From Symbiodinium sp. CCMP2592 (lineage: Eukaryota > Sar > Dinophyceae > Suessiales > Symbiodiniaceae), in assembly GCA_905221615.1 (NCBI GenBank), contig CAJNDT010005335.1, positions 186,001 to 250,000 of the forward strand: a DNA stretch of 64,000 nucleotides, in the 5' to 3' direction. Shown one piece after another: positions 1-9,633 of the stretch; the first letter of the stretch is position 1; each line of letters starts with the position of its first letter. The notes beneath the pieces were generated by a model. It worked only from the letters and a program-made list of their open reading frames with translations, made no database searches and had not been told where the DNA came from. A program made the position numbers and the translations under genes.

Positions 1-150
1 GCCAAATATCTCCCTGCTGAGTACCAAGAGGCATATCAAGCTGATGTGCAGACGTTGAGGTCTCAGTTTTTTGCTGAAGACGGCAGACTCAACCTGGCCT
101 CGGCGACGTGGGAGGTATCTTACAATCACCTCATGGCCGCCACTTCCTGA
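1..150 (+). CDS. 3' end of an unidentified ORF (partial)
   Basis: The first frame is open from the window edge to TGA at 148-150, about 49 residues. The peptide is helix-like and mixed in charge (motifs PAEYQEAYQ and WEVSYNHLM), quite unlike a random frame. The start lies outside the window. The following 410 bases carry the same palindromic units found inside the next ORF, so the two ORFs may belong to one unit or to one retroelement. I do not recognise the family. Confidence 0.5.
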   Translation, partial: AKYLPAEYQEAYQADVQTLRSQFFAEDGRLNLASATWEVSYNHLMAATS

Positions 151-560
151 GCCAAGTGAGAAGAGGAGATGCTCCCTAAGCAAGAGCTCCTGTAACAAAG
201 AGAGGAGTTTCTCCCTCGTTAGGTGTAGAGCTGGTGGAGCTACTCCCCAGGGGTTTTTGAACTAAAGAGTCACAGGTGGAGCTTCTCCCCTAGTTGGTGG
301 AGCTTCTCCCCCAACGAGGGGCGTACAGCTGGCGGAGTCTCTCCCTAGGGGTTTTTAAAAGCTTTGAGTCGCTGCCTGCAATAATTCTGCCTGCACTGAG
401 ACACACTAAGCCAACAGCAATCCACCATCCGTGATGCAGGTCTCCTCGTGGTGGCCTGGAGCCCAGTGGCCTAGGCCCAGCTGCCTGCTTAGAAGCCAGC
501 TTGAGCCAGCTTCAGCCAGCTTGAGCCAACAACCGCAGCTTTCTCTCAAGACTCAGCATC
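151..560 (+). repeat. Intergenic stretch with palindromic units and GCTTGAGCCA repeats
   Basis: Four copies of a 16-nt imperfect palindrome (consensus GGTGGAGNNNCTCCCC) lie at 233-248, 275-290, 296-311 and 331-346, with weaker relatives near 161 and 202. A phrase reading about AGGGGTTTTT follows two of them. Near 490-530 the phrase AGCCAGCTTGAGCC is repeated in tandem. No ORF is evident. It may be the spacer or leader of the ORF that starts at 561. Confidence 0.6.
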
Positions 561-2522
561 ATGTCCAGACCTGAGTCAACACAGGATCCCTCGTTTCAAG
601 CGGAGTACGAGGAATTCTGCCAGCGACGGATACGTGAACAACTTCCGCATGTCACGTATCGCAATTTCCTGCGCCAGTGGAGGCGCTCCGCTCGTGCTCA
701 CGGCGAAAGCTATCCTGCATATAAAGGAGTCTCTAAAGGTACTGGTGGACAGGAAGAGCTGGGAAGCGGAAAGGGTGGAGTCACTCCCCCTCCTCCTCCT
801 TCCAAGAAAAGAAGTACAGGGCAAAGCGAGGGTGGAGATACTCCCCCAGCAGCAAAGGCCAAGAGTGGAGATCCTCCCTCGGGGGACCCCATCACGGAAG
901 CTGCGATCAAAGTTCTTCAGTCAGCTGGTTATACCCCCTTTCCCAGTCTGATGTCAGACTGTGATGGGAACATCACTGACCTGAACAATCACCGAATTAT
1001 GGTGACAGTAACTCAGCAGCTGCGAGATGGCCTCAATCAGGTGGAACGACCCTCCCCGGAGGTAGCCAATGCTCTCCTGGAGACCTTCCTGGCCTCTCGC
1101 CGGGGACTTGCCAATGAGCCTCTGCATCCTAAGCTTGGATATCCCACAGCTGAAGAGAATGGGTGGTTTCGTTTTGAGTATTCTTCACCGAACATTCTTC
1201 CTGCAGGGGACAGCGAGGTTGCGTTCCACGGCACACACCTGGAATGTTTGCATGGGATACTGGCCACAGGCAGGCTACTACCTTCGACACCTGACCTCTC
1301 CGGCACGCGAAGCTTCGAGGCACGACCAGGCGTGTATCTTCACAGGATGTCAAACAGGCATCTTGCTGCCGGTTACAGTTGTCTGGTGAGGATAGGACCT
1401 CGGCACATATTCGTGCGGCCCATGTTTGAGGTGGAGGCTGCGCACTCTGGATCGCAAAAAAAGGGTAAGAAAACAAACCAACTGATATACTCCTATGATG
1501 CAGTCAAAATCCGAGCGCTGCTACTGCAAATATCAACCAAGGAGACACTCACCTTAGGTGAGTACCTCCGAGAGTGGAGTGGCTTGTTGGAGATACCACT
1601 GAGACAAGCACGGGAATCCTTTTCGGCGTTGGGATACGAGCTGCCTGGCGAAGCCTCGTCAAGTGGAGTCAAGGAAGGAGGAGTTGCTCCCCTTCCGGTT
1701 TGTGAGCAGGCGTCCAGCTCACAGGGTGGAGTTTCTCCCCCGACCATGGCGTCAGAGATTGACCACAGCTCAACAACGCCACGCAGCTCCACTATAGTGG
1801 CCTGGGAGGGCCAACCAGGCGATCTAGGGGACTATTGCACTGCCTCTACGAAGCCGGAGAGCAACTTCTCGTTCGAAGTCTCGAAGGCTCTAGCAGCTTC
1901 GCTCCGGCACGGACATAAACCCTACATCAGCGTCACTTCAGCTGGTTGGGCCAAATTAGAGGACGTCCTGAGATGGCCAAGAGTGCAGGCCCAGCACGCC
2001 ACGGCAGGCGACCTCCTGGAGGTCGTTCGGAGTAACGCAAAAGGCAGGTACGAGCTGGGCGATTGCCAAGGCCAGAAGTACATCAGGGCTCTGCAAGGAC
2101 ATTCTCGCTCTGATGTGGACTCCAATGAGGTGTTGGAGGAACTCACGGAGGAGATGCTCCCCAGAATGCTGTATCATGGCACATTCTGATCCTTGTATGA
2201 CTCCATACGCCAACGAGGCCTTCTGCCTCAGAACAAGATTTCCAAGGGTCGCGGCAAAGGTGGACGTGGCAGAGAGGGACGACAGCATGTCCACTTCGTC
2301 TCGGATCGGGACTATGGGAGACCTGGTGTTTCTGGATTCAGAGATAGCTCGTCGATGCTGGTGGCGGTCGATCCACGCAGAGCCATGCAGGTAGGGGTAC
2401 AATTTTTCCGTAGCAAGAACGGCGTCATTCTCACCCCCTCTGAAGTGCCCCCTTCTGTCATAGAGTACTACCAGAGCCTGAAATCAGGTACTAAGTACGG
2501 AGGCGACAACAGGCCGCTCTGA
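561..2522 (+). CDS. ART-like region fused to Tpt1/KptA RNA 2'-phosphotransferase, with in-frame TGA
   Basis: ATG at 561 opens 542 codons to TGA at 2187-2189; the same frame then runs on to TGA at 2520-2522 (654 codon positions). Residues about 221-300 have H-G-T (223-225), G-V-Y (257-259) and FEVE (289-292), reminiscent of an ADP-ribosyltransferase fold. From about residue 436 the sequence matches the Tpt1/KptA pattern: LRH (R449, H450), RALQGHS (509-515), MLYHGT, then after the stop GRQHVHF (Arg574) and NGVILTPSEVPP. Known Tpt1/KptA enzymes remove a splice-junction 2'-phosphate from RNA using NAD+. The TGA falls inside the conserved domain, directly after YHGTF, and no frameshift is needed to continue. 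It is either a single-mutation pseudogene or a recoded codon. Residues 70-110 and 370-395 are low-complexity PP/GG linkers encoded by palindromic units. Family match is confident; activity is unknown. Confidence 0.72.
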
Positions 2523-3173
2523 TCGTGAGGCCCCTCACCTAACGGTGGAGTCCCTCCCCACACTGATAATGCAGCTGCTCACGCAAAAATCTGTGTTATG
2601 AGGCTGAAGGTCACTTCAATTTCATCACCAGACAGCAAGTATACCCCGAGGTCGCATGTGAAGCTCCGTGCGAAGTCGTGAGCCCGGATCTGCAAGTGAG
2701 TTGTCAGCCAAAAGTTTTCTGGAAGCTCTACTTGCCTTCTCGTACAGGCTCAACTCACCAGCTGTCTCGACTGTAGAAGCCATGCCTGAAACACCGAAGA
2801 AGAGTGGCAACAGAGCGACCTCCCGAACCCCTCCTCCAGTGCGACGTCGGCCCCACCTATCCAGGTCGCCGCCAGCCAGTGACTCCATTCGGGAGTCCGA
2901 CTCCGAAGACACAGCAGCCCCTAAAGCAGCTCCCAAAGCAGCTGGGCCTAAGGGCCCGCCGCCTCCGATGCCTGTTAACCTGTCAGGAAGTGGATCTAGC
3001 ACAGATCGGACACCGGGACCAGGTAAGGCACCTGGAGTGCCAGCGAAAGGTGGAGTCCCGGGAGGAGTTTCTCCCCTGGGACCACCGCCAAAGGCTGTGA
3101 CCTCAACGATCTCCCATCCAGGGACAGGAGAGCTTCATGTCACCAGCACAAGTCCGGCAGGAGTTGCTCCGCC
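774..3173 (+). repeat. Dispersed 16-nt palindromic unit, partly inside coding sequence
   Basis: Copies at 774-789, 831-846, 864-879, 1677-1692, 1725-1740, 2147-2162, 2544-2559, 3061-3076 and a diverged one near 3157 share GG-GGAG ... CTCC-CC arms around a 3-nt centre. Inside the ORFs they are read in frame as G-V-T-P-P, G-D-T-P-P, G-V-A-P-L or G-V-S-P-P. The same unit occurs outside ORFs at 233-346. I saw none beyond 3.2 kb. Confidence 0.65.
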
Positions 3174-3300
3174 ATCTACAAATAGCAACAACGGGCTGGA
3201 AATGGCGCCTGGACTGCCTTTACTGAGTGTTTCATTGCCTCACCGCCTCTACTATAACATAGAGCTAGTGGTTCGTACCGAGCCTTCACAGCGAGGCTAG
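2782..3300 (+). CDS. Proline/serine-rich ORF of unknown function
   Basis: ATG at 2782 (MPETPKKSGNRATSRTPPPV) runs to TAG at 3298-3300, 172 residues; the frame is also open upstream to 2668, so the true start is uncertain. The protein is low in complexity: basic and proline-rich at the start, alternating Pro/Gly/Ser linkers in the middle (partly from palindromic units), and a short hydrophobic end (about 145-160). It lies 260 bases after the KptA-fusion ORF on the same strand with the same repeat unit, so it is probably part of the same cluster. No domain is recognised. Confidence 0.45.
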   Translation: MPETPKKSGNRATSRTPPPVRRRPHLSRSPPASDSIRESDSEDTAAPKAAPKAAGPKGPPPPMPVNLSGSGSSTDRTPGPGKAPGVPAKGGVPGGVSPLGPPPKAVTSTISHPGTGELHVTSTSPAGVAPPSTNSNNGLEMAPGLPLLSVSLPHRLYYNIELVVRTEPSQRG

Positions 3301-3595
3301 ACATTCTCGCGAGACAGCAGTGTGCAAAATGGACGTCGCCAATCAGTCAGCGATACATTGCAAATCAGCCAGTTAACTCCCTCATTAGTGCCAGAGTCTG
3401 CAGCTCGAGTCACTGACGACACGTCCGATTCCGACTTCATTGCTTGCAGCCTTGAGGGGCGGAGCGTGTGCGAGTGCTGTGTTAAGGCACGGCTCGTCAT
3501 GAAGTGACCGCGCAAGTAGCAAGCAGAGCAGCAGGTCGATCCCTCGCAAAGCGTGGACGTCAAGTTTCACCTCAGACAGTATCCTCCCGCTGCGT
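3301..3595. other. Non-coding spacer, nothing recognised
   Basis: Short open frames exist on both strands but overlap each other and look like chance. The texture is still that of the first 3.3 kb, without TTTAGGG motifs. Confidence 0.4.
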
Positions 3596-3739
3596 GTGAA
3601 TGAAAATATTATTATTGTTATTATTATTATTGTTATTATTATTATTAATATTATTATTAGTATTGTTATTACTATTATTATTATTATTAGTTTTTTTATT
3701 AGTACTGATTACTATTATTATTATTACTATTATTATTAC

Positions 3740-3770
<31 letters not shown>

Positions 3771-3772
3771 GT
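3596..3772. repeat. ATT trinucleotide microsatellite
   Basis: Imperfect TTA/TAT runs about 175 bases long. The poly-Ile, poly-Leu and poly-Tyr frames it opens are artefacts. Confidence 0.9.
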
Positions 3773-3775
3773 TTT

Positions 3776-3850
3776 TGGGTCCCTCTTAGAATGCGGCGCC
3801 TATTATTTTCGGGTACCCCAAAAGTTTTGACAACCACCCACATCCCATCC
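3776..3850. mobile_element. Family 2 hairpin element, 5'-degraded copy
   Basis: Contains the right half typical of family 2 (GGCGCCTATTATTTT, a pseudo CCCAAAA motif, then TTTTGACAACCACCCA). The left TIR is missing or mutated, and it abuts the ATT microsatellite. Confidence 0.55.
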
Positions 3851-4040
3851 TATAGAGGTCCCCCAAGAAAGCCTCAAAATGCCACGATCCCCAGGATTAA
3901 TCTCGCCGGCCAGACGGGAGTGCAGAATTTCACGATCTCCTGCAACGAAGACTATGCTCCTTGAGGGCTTAAGGTTTGGGCCTCCACGACTTGGGATGGA
4001 GTTTGGGGTGGATTCTGAGGAGGAGTTTTTGTGATGGTTT

Positions 4041-4142
4041 AGAAGCTGCCCCCCCACCCTGTAATAGTGACTATAAGGAGAAAAATTGGGCCCTATTTGT
4101 ATTCCTATTATACCACTATTACAGGGTGGGGGCCCCTTCTAA
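4041..4142. mobile_element. Family 4 inverted-repeat element, copy A
   Basis: TIR AGAAGCTGCCCCCCACCCTG at the left mirrors CAGGGTGGGGGCCCCTTCT at the right; the centre is AT-rich. It is a near-identical reverse-complement copy of 7088-7189. No coding capacity. Confidence 0.75.
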
Positions 4143-4345
4143 GAGACATGGTACATAGCAGGGTGGTGCAGCAGCTGCGTGTGATGTTGACCTTCGCAGA
4201 ACGTGATGCCACAACCTGTAGGTTTGGGGCTTCTAGATTCTAGAGAGCGCAGGGCTCAAAGCCTGTATTCGGGAGGGGACACCATCTCCTGCAACCGCCA
4301 AAGAGTGAGCCTAGTGGCAGTGTGAGTGGAGTGAGGACAACCACG

Positions 4346-4503
4346 ACAGACATAACAGTGGTCGCTATCGTAATGCCTGCCACGTCAAGAACTCTTGTCC
4401 AGCAGACGTGTTGCAACCGATATTCCTAAACGGGCTGAGCTTGGAAATCCACAACGAGCTTGGACCGGAGCCGCAGCCACGGTTTCGCCCACCCAAACGA
4501 TCC
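4346..4503 (+). CDS. Weak exon-like island
   Basis: One frame reads coding-like (CPADVLQPIFLNGL then LGPEPQPRFRPPKR) and closes at a TGA near 4500. Two other frames are also open here, so this is a weak call. The surrounding 4143-5100 otherwise holds nothing I recognise. Confidence 0.22.
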
Positions 4504-5107
4504 AATTGATTCAAGACGCCCCAAGCTGTAAACTCCAACTTTCCCCGCCAAATCCGCAACGACGCCTTGGCATGCCTCCCTACGCTTTGGAGCCCAAAGA
4601 GCCCAAAGTGCCCAAACGTTGCTGCATTCAGTGCTCCAAAGGTCATGTTCCAGTCCTTGGAGCTTCTTGGCTTTCATGGCTCAGGAGGGCTCCTGTTACT
4701 TTGAAGCCTTAAGATCCTATCCTAAGAGGGCCCGAAAACTGTGTGCCTTGAGCCACAAACCTTCCAAGTTGCGGATTCAGAGTGGCCCGTGAGTGCTTGT
4801 TCGCGGCTCTCTTTCGTTTTAGTTCTGAGGTCTGACACTTTGGATGGCACTAGAGCTTCCACTACCCTGAATGTCATGCTACGGTCTTCACATGCACTAC
4901 GTTTTAGATTATGGTTTCGGTGATTGTGCATTGGCTCCCGATCGCTGGTTAGCGTATTGGGGCGGCACCACTAAAGTATCCCCGCTTCACAGGGGAGAGG
5001 CTTGCAGACGATGGCAATGCTTTTGGGTTCCAGGGAAGGATTGAGAGTTCAGGGTTCAGGCTAGCCTGTGCCGCTCAGTCTTGGAAAGTGTTTGTGTTGC
5101 TGCCCAG

Positions 5108-5251
5108 GCGTTTCTTGGTCTAGTCTTGCCCCCCGACATCTTCACATCCTGCACCCTTTTGCCGAAGACCTACAGGATCAGCCTTCGCTCCCAAATGCCG
5201 CTGTGTTGGGAGCTGTGGAACGCCCCAAGCCGCCAGCAAGAAGTGCTTTGC
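5108..5251 (+). CDS. Exon-like island, acidic helix then basic tail
   Basis: Acceptor CCCAG|G at 5107/5108 and donor GTAACA at 5252 bracket 144 bases open in one frame. The peptide reads APRHLHILHPFAEDLQDQ and later AVLGAVERPKPPARSALR, a plausible globular-to-basic transition. No family is recognised. Confidence 0.42.
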
Positions 5252-5314
5252 GTAACAGTTTTACAAGTCGACACCGTAGCCGAATGCGAACATGACAAAC
5301 GCAGCAACCGTCAT

Positions 5315-5580
5315 CGTCGTCGCCATAATAATAATAATCATCATCGTCGTCGTCATCAGCATCATCATCACCATAGCATCGTTGTCATCACCATCGTCGT
5401 CATGTTTATGATCATTATCGTCTTCAACATTACTATCACCGTCTTCCGCAAGACTGTCATCATCATCATCATCACCATCACCATCACCATCATCATCATC
5501 GTCATAAGCAGCATCATCACCATCATCATCGTCGTTTTCACGCTCATCATCATCGTCGTTATGATACTTAGCATGGTCGT
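5315..5580. repeat. ATC/GTC trinucleotide microsatellite
   Basis: Interrupted CAT/CGT repeats about 260 bases long. It opens long hydrophobic or His-rich frames on both strands that I regard as artefacts. Confidence 0.9.
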
Positions 5581-5844
5581 TCTCATCGCGATCACCTCAT
5601 GGGCACCTGTGTTGTCATGTGTCGTCAGCGTGTCGTCGGCCATATCCTGGCCCAGTCGTCAGCTTCATCTTGAACATCGTCATCCTCATCCTAGCCCTCA
5701 TCCTCCTCATCACCGTGCTCACACAAGCCGTCTTCGACGTCTACAAACCGGAGCTTCGCATCCTACTGGGCCATGAAAAACACACGGCCGAAGCCCTCAA
5801 CCTCGCATCATGCTCCCGACACTTCCCCACCCCATGCCCGGACC

Positions 5845-5981
5845 CTAAACAATGAACTCCAGTCCTCCACCCAGGGTGCCTACCAACTTCTTCAACTTGT
5901 CGATGGAGGGGTCCTTCCCCAGCGGCGTAGCAGGAAAGCTGACATCTGGTTCCAGGTAGTCTCGGTTAGGATCTTTAGGAG
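5845..5981 (-). CDS. Minus-strand exon-like island
   Basis: On the minus strand an open stretch ends at TAG (5847-5845) and reads DPNRDYLEPDVSFPATPLGK and KLKKLVGTLGGGLEF, convincing coding texture. Upstream (5981-6005) the coding-like text continues in another frame (KPYELLK), so there is either a one-base indel or a splice junction (GAG|CT at 5981). A decayed gene or terminal exon; family unknown. Confidence 0.45.
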
Positions 5982-6078
5982 CTCATACGGTTTAGACTTG
6001 ACGGCCTGAGGATTACAGGGCTGGGCCGGGTACGCTCCAAATGTCTTCAGCGCATGGGCGGACCCCTAAGAGGGGGGC

Positions 6079-6128
6079 CTTGCACTTTCTGCCTCTGCCA
6101 GGGCCCACATCCGCAGTGCAGCACCGTC
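6079..6128 (-). CDS. Possible minus-strand short exon
   Basis: Acceptor CAG|G before 6128 and an AAG|GC donor after 6079 (minus sense) enclose a helical peptide DGAALRMWALAEAESA. It lies just upstream of the island at 5845-5981, but the phases do not join cleanly. Confidence 0.28.
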
Positions 6129-6290
6129 CTGTAGTTTCAGCTCCCGCTTTCTTACAAGCGGCCGCATGCCCAATCGATGCCCTAAACCCTCGGAAGTTGT
6201 TAAGGAAGTTATCGAAGGGGCGTTGGCACTGCTCCTTTCGACTCATTGCCTCATGGTTCTTTAGAGGTATTCACGTGAGCTGGCAGTAAA

Positions 6291-6385
6291 GCCCTTTGCC
6301 CAAAAAAGCCCCGCCTAAAAAAGCACAGGAGCCCAGTGGGAGTTCGAAGGTCGCGTGTACTGCGCGGCTTGGCAAAGCTTGTCAG
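6291..6385 (+). CDS. Lys/Pro/Ala-rich exon-like island
   Basis: Open frame reading PKKAPPKKAQEPSGSSKVA, then a short neutral tail. Similar basic A/P/K islands recur across the window. Borders are uncertain. Confidence 0.3.
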
Positions 6386-6563
6386 TTGGTTTCTTGTTTC
6401 GGTTGTTTAGTGCCCTTAGTAGCGTCCAGGAGTCTAGGACCTTGGATATTCCGTCGATTTAGGGTTTAGGCAAACAGGATTTCGACTTGCAGGCTTTGGA
6501 CTAAGGTTCAGGTTGCTGCATTCCATAGAAAATTCAGCAGATGTTGTAGGAGCCAGCAATCTT

Positions 6564-6633
6564 ACCTTTGGTTAGTAGGGAATGGAGGAATGGGGTACAA
6601 CTACCATTCTTCCATGCCGTACTAACCAAAGGC
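6564..6633. mobile_element. Short inverted-repeat hairpin (family 11)
   Basis: Arms ACCTTTGGTTAGTAGGGAATGG and the mirrored CCATTCTTCCATGCC...ACTAACCAAAGG fold into a near-complete hairpin. Single copy here. Confidence 0.6.
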
Positions 6634-7087
6634 AAGAGGAGGCAGCAATCGGGCAAGCCTTAAATCCGAGGTCAGCCTCGCATGTTTGGGGTTGACCCAA
6701 ACCTCAAACCACGACACCTTAAACTCTGCGATCCCGGCTTTCGCAAACTAACGCGCTGAAGTGGCCCAAGCACTTGAAGCTTCATGTAGGCAGGGGATCA
6801 ATGTCACAGTATTGTCACGGCATGCCTCGTTTCACTGTCGCGGTAAACCCCGTGCCCTGAACATAATGGCCATGGCATTAGCCTCCAGAACATGGTAGAG
6901 AAAACCACCAAATATAGGGTCCAACCCTATAGATCCCCTAAAAAGAACCCTATAGATCCCCCCAAAAGTGGCCATCAGAAAGCCAAACTCCGAGACTGGG
7001 ATGCATAGCTACCGGAAAGCCTTAAGGCCCGGGTACTGTCTGTGAGGATCACCTAAACAGTGTTGGGGGATATGTTGGGGTATATTT

Positions 7088-7189
7088 TAGAAGGGGCCCC
7101 CACCCTGTAATAGTGGTATAATAGGAATATCATAGGGCCCGAATATAATCCTTATAGTCACTATTACAGGGTGGGGGCAGCTTCTAAGG
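7088..7189. mobile_element. Family 4 inverted-repeat element, copy B
   Basis: TTAGAAGGGGCCCCCACCCTG to GTGGGGGCAGCTTCTAA, inverted relative to the copy at 4041-4142 and nearly identical to its reverse complement. Confidence 0.75.
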
Positions 7190-7250
7190 TATATTACATT
7201 TTACACGTAATAGGAAAATCTTAGAAATACAATTAATAATAAATATTTTG

Positions 7251-7254
7251 TTCA

Positions 7255-7283
<29 letters not shown>
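7251..7283. repeat. AT dinucleotide microsatellite
   Basis: A clean (AT)n run of about 30 bases in an AT-rich stretch (7190-7330) with no other feature. Confidence 0.85.
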
Positions 7284-7285
<2 letters not shown>

Positions 7286-7654
7286 TTAATGATATTAATT
7301 AGCACAAAGTACTATCGTATTATAATAGGAAACCCCTACAATTCTTCGCTCCGCGCTTCGGGCCTTGAGCTGGAAGGGTGGGTTCCGCCCTTCGAAAGGC
7401 CTTGTTCTTCTGGGTTCCGCGCCGAAGGTCTAGGATGGCCAAAAAGGGTGTCATGTCGCGAGGGTTTCAGAGCATTTTTTTTAGGGTGGAAACTGATCTC
7501 GCTCAGTATTGAAGGCTTACGTCTGGATTGCACTGTCGGGGTTTGGGCGCCTTAAGGCCCCTTGCCTTGGATTGTGTGGGTTTTAGGCTGAGGGTCCCTT
7601 TAAGGGTTCCTTTCAGAGTTCCTTTAAGGGTTCAGTGAAGGGTCCCTAGGGCAG

Positions 7655-7720
7655 CCTCAGCGGAGGCATACAACGACTTCGGCGAGGTCTTTGAAGTGGA
7701 GCTGGATACGGCGTCCCTTG
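7655..7720 (+). CDS. Acidic exon-like island before a family 3 remnant
   Basis: Acceptor GGCAG at 7654 and possible donor GTCCTT at 7721. The peptide SAEAYNDFGEVFEVELDTAS is strongly coding-like. A degraded family 3 element begins at its 3' end (about 7715-7795). Confidence 0.42.
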
Positions 7721-7795
7721 GTCCTTATGATAAGGATCCTACTATTCAGGATACTATATTGGGATCCCATATTTTTGGAATCTCCTCTAGAGTAA
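7715..7795. mobile_element. Family 3 element, degraded
   Basis: Retains the family 3 core (CCTTATGATAAGGATCCTACTATT, then TTGGGATCCCATATTTTTGGAA). The left TIR is lost. Confidence 0.5.
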
Positions 7796-7891
7796 CTCTA
7801 AGTCCTGAAGTCCGCAGGAACGGTAGAGTTGAGTCTTGGCCGGCTGCTTCGGAAGTTCAGGTCTTGCCCAACCTCAGATCTCGAAGTGCTA

Positions 7892-8745
7892 GGAAGAAGT
7901 CCCGTCAGCACAGGCCTGGCTAGCGGGGATCTTGACTTCCTTGGAGCATGGGCTTCAGATGAGGGGTTTCCGCAAATGGGCGCGGATCCTTATGGCAGCG
8001 GCGCTGCTTTGCAGTGCTGGCTCCGGTATATCCAGCTAGCACTGCCGACCGATGTTTGCAAAACGACCAGATCAGGAGAGTTTTGTTTGGATTCCCAATT
8101 TCGTCCAGTAGGCTCTGCAAGCCAATCAGATTGCTTTAAGCATCTGCAGAACTCTTCAAGCCGTTGCAAATGATGTTGTGGACAGCAATCAAGTTGTGAA
8201 ACTGCCACCAGCACGAACCGGATTCATGTTACGGGCAAGATGTGCGGCTGATGCCTTGATGAAGACGGCTTATCATTTATCGGATGCAGAACATTAGTAG
8301 GACTGGCGGCATGAGTATTGGTCTGATGATGAATTGTTAACTGCGCGATCCTTCCTTAGTCGCTTTAAGATCGTAACCGGGCTTTTTCCGATTATATACA
8401 CCATTACACATTACCAGTGGGCCCTTACCATGCACACAGCGCAATGAGTTTGAAGTTCGGACCATGGTTGTTCCTATCAGCGGGTTGTATCGATGGGCTT
8501 AGAAAGATGGCAAACTGTCATGTACGGCTGCTGTCTCACAATCAAAGAATATTGGAGCCTCGGCCGAGAGGGCAGTCAACTGAAGCCGAAGCCCCGGAAT
8601 CCCCGAGCCATAGACAAGCCTTTGCTCAAGGAATCTCACCGAGGGGGTCGTGGTAGCGGGATTTGCGCCTGGGCTGATCATTGGCCCGCAAAAACGGCAA
8701 TCACACCTGGCAGGGTCGGTAGCGAAACCATCGTGGTCAGCAGTC
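7892..8745 (+). pseudogene. Decayed intronless ORF of unknown family
   Basis: One frame (position divisible by three) stays coding-like for about 850 bases: WLAGILTSLEHGLQMRGFRK, ICRTLQAVANDVVDSNQVV, HEYWSDDELLTARSFLSRF, then KEYWSLGREGSQLKPKPRN. It is broken by TAG at 8037, 8109, 8295 and 8298 and TGA at 8444 and 8450, with no frameshift needed. This looks like an intronless element (retrogene or transposon) with point-mutation stops. It ends in an ATC microsatellite (8746-8805). Confidence 0.5.
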
Positions 8746-8805
8746 CAATCAATCATCATCGTCATCGTCGTCATCGTCATCGCCATAACCATCACCATCA
8801 GCATC
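8746..8805. repeat. ATC/GTC microsatellite
   Basis: Interrupted CATCGTCGT/CATCACCAT run. The 8810-9160 stretch after it holds AC-rich degenerate text only. Confidence 0.8.
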
Positions 8806-9165
8806 AAGACTTATAGTAAGCCCGCTCCTTTCATTGCCCATCCATAAGGGTTTCAATTCCTCCGGACCAAAGCGCCTCCAAAAATCCAAAAGCCTCGAAC
8901 CCCCCGCCCCTCCCCCCCACCGCGCCCCCACACCCCAAACCCGACACAACCCTATAGTCGCGAAGATCCCAACAACCTGGAGCCCTAAAGCACCCCAAAC
9001 TCCTTGGGGCATAGCAACTAAGAGGAAACTATAGCTAGCATGGTTTATGAGACCAACCAGCGCTCTTTGAGGCCTGAACGACCCGTTGATAAACCCTACA
9101 CTCTCCACCCCAGAGAGCCGTCAAGCCCAAAACCTTAAACCCTAAATCGTTTTTGGAGAAAAAAG

Positions 9166-9240
9166 GTGAACAACTCGGCCCGCGTCTTCTCGAACGACGG
9201 CCTGAATTGCCTGAACGCCCCGTCACCATTCCCAGAGCCG
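9166..9240 (+). CDS. Exon-like island
   Basis: Acceptor AAAAG|G at 9165/9166 and donor GTCTCC at 9241. The peptide VNNSARVFSNDGLNCLNAP continues to PSPFPEP. Short, unassigned. Confidence 0.33.
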
Positions 9241-9284
9241 GTCTCCTGGCTTTGGATCTATGCAAGGATCCACAAAAGCACCAA

Positions 9285-9610
9285 AATTAGGGTTTAGGGT
9301 CCCTAAACCCTAAGCCGTCTAAACCCTTAAACCATACACCATGAACCCCGAGACGGAGTGGCCAGCGCCCCAAACGCATCAGGGAGTCGACTTGTGTCAA
9401 CTGTTTGTGTATGCGTGAGGTTGCCGATGCACTGACCCGGCTTGGGGTTTGTGATTCGGGGTCGTGGGTTTCAGGTTCAGGGTTGAGAATTTTTAGCAAA
9501 CAGGGTTGAGGATTGCAGTGTTCAGGGTTGAGCATTTTAGTGTTCAAGGTGCAGGGTGTAGCATTCAGGGTTGAGGGTTTGGGGTCAGGGTTGAGGATTT
9601 AGGGTTGAGG
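9285..9610. repeat. Degenerate telomere-like tract
   Basis: Runs of AGGGTTTAGGGT, CCCTAAACC and many drifted GTTCAGGGTTGAGG variants. No coding signal. Confidence 0.7.
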
Positions 9611-9633
9611 CTGCCCGAGTAGAGTTTGTCCAG

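Noticed and set aside
3596-3830. Poly-Leu/Ile/Tyr frames
   Set aside because: Produced by the ATT microsatellite.
5368-5776. Hydrophobic or His-rich frames suggesting membrane proteins
   Set aside because: Produced by the ATC/GTC microsatellite.
8749-9108. Minus-strand frame of 119 codons ending in poly-Asp
   Set aside because: Tail is the ATC microsatellite and the body is low-complexity repeat-derived text.
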